In this document: positions 5,462 to 5,512 of the stretch, piece by piece | Layout of the letters: every line of letters begins with the position of its first letter | Numbering within the stretch: the first letter of the stretch is position 1 | NCBI GenBank assembly: GCA_903930745.1 | Contig: CAIYZX010000495.1 | Location: 1 to 5,512, forward strand | Reading direction: 5' to 3' | Source of the DNA: an uncultured Chloroflexota bacterium | GTDB lineage: Bacteria > Chloroflexota > Limnocylindria > Limnocylindrales > CSP1-4 | DNA length: 5,512 nt | The notes under the pieces: generated by a model | The model's input: only the letters and a program-made list of their open reading frames with translations | The model's database searches: none | What the model was told of the DNA's origin: nothing | Made by a program: the position numbers and the translations under genes

Positions 5462-5512
5462 ATGCGCACCATCGACTGGGCTGACGGCCAGATCCACCTC
5501 ATCGACCAGACC
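5462..5512 (+). CDS. mtnA: S-methyl-5-thioribose-1-phosphate isomerase, N-terminal fragment
   Basis: Seventeen codons are present before the window ends, reading MRTIDWADGQIHLIDQT. This closely matches the conserved start of bacterial MtnA proteins, which typically begin M-R-T-I-x-W followed by a D-G and then I/L-D-Q-T. MtnA is a cytoplasmic enzyme of the eIF2B-like isomerase family. It converts 5-methylthioribose-1-phosphate to 5-methylthioribulose-1-phosphate in methionine salvage; the full protein is usually about 340-370 residues, and none of its catalytic residues lie in the visible part. ATG 5462 fits the family start exactly. No ribosome binding site lies 5-12 bases upstream, but GAAACT (5450-5455), a weak -10-like hexamer, ends six bases before the ATG, which would fit a leaderless mRNA. 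The gene is divergent from the surface-protein gene, with no evident functional link. A related eIF2B-family sugar-phosphate isomerase is the main alternative. Confidence 0.75.
   Translation, partial: MRTIDWADGQIHLIDQT

Noticed and set aside
1..5512. Mobile element, CRISPR array, tRNA or rRNA
   Set aside because: No transposase or integrase motif, no regular repeat-spacer array, no cloverleaf with CCA end and no rRNA-like sequence was seen.

Overview
The window is about 70% GC by eye and carries tightly spaced bacterial genes with strong C/G preference at third codon positions. GTG and ATG starts, AGGAGG-type ribosome binding sites, a lipoprotein with a short lipobox, Pro/Gly/Gln-rich cytoplasmic tails and large Ig/fibronectin surface proteins all suggest a high-GC bacterium such as an actinobacterium or a GC-rich Chloroflexota lineage. 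No rRNA or taxonomic marker is present, so this placement is inference only.

Layout. Positions 1-88 hold a plausible promoter and leader. A plus-strand cluster follows: an exported lipoprotein (89-979), then two small three-helix membrane proteins (1044-1919 and 1916-2599). The two membrane genes overlap by 4 bases and encode the same topology, with nearly identical ectodomain lengths. A 155-bp convergent gap (2600-2754) carries three GC-rich hairpins, one with a perfect 13-bp stem that probably serves as a two-way terminator. The minus strand then carries an 811-residue secreted, multidomain surface protein (5190 down to 2755). It has a signal peptide, two Ig-like domains, a nidogen-like (NIDO) domain, fibronectin type III, a putative-Ig (He_PIG-like) domain, and a C-terminal membrane anchor preceded by IPDTDT. 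A 271-bp divergent gap with several stem-loops separates it from the first 17 codons of a plus-strand gene recognisable as mtnA (methylthioribose-1-phosphate isomerase), which runs off the window.

How they fit together. Four of the five genes encode envelope or surface proteins; mtnA is a cytoplasmic methionine-salvage enzyme and probably unrelated to them. The lipoprotein and the two membrane proteins may form one transcription unit, though a second promoter may lie before the pair. No catalytic domain is visible in the envelope proteins, so structural, adhesive or sensing roles are more likely than enzymatic ones. The least explained elements are the paired three-helix membrane proteins and the NIDO-containing surface protein with its possibly structured leader.
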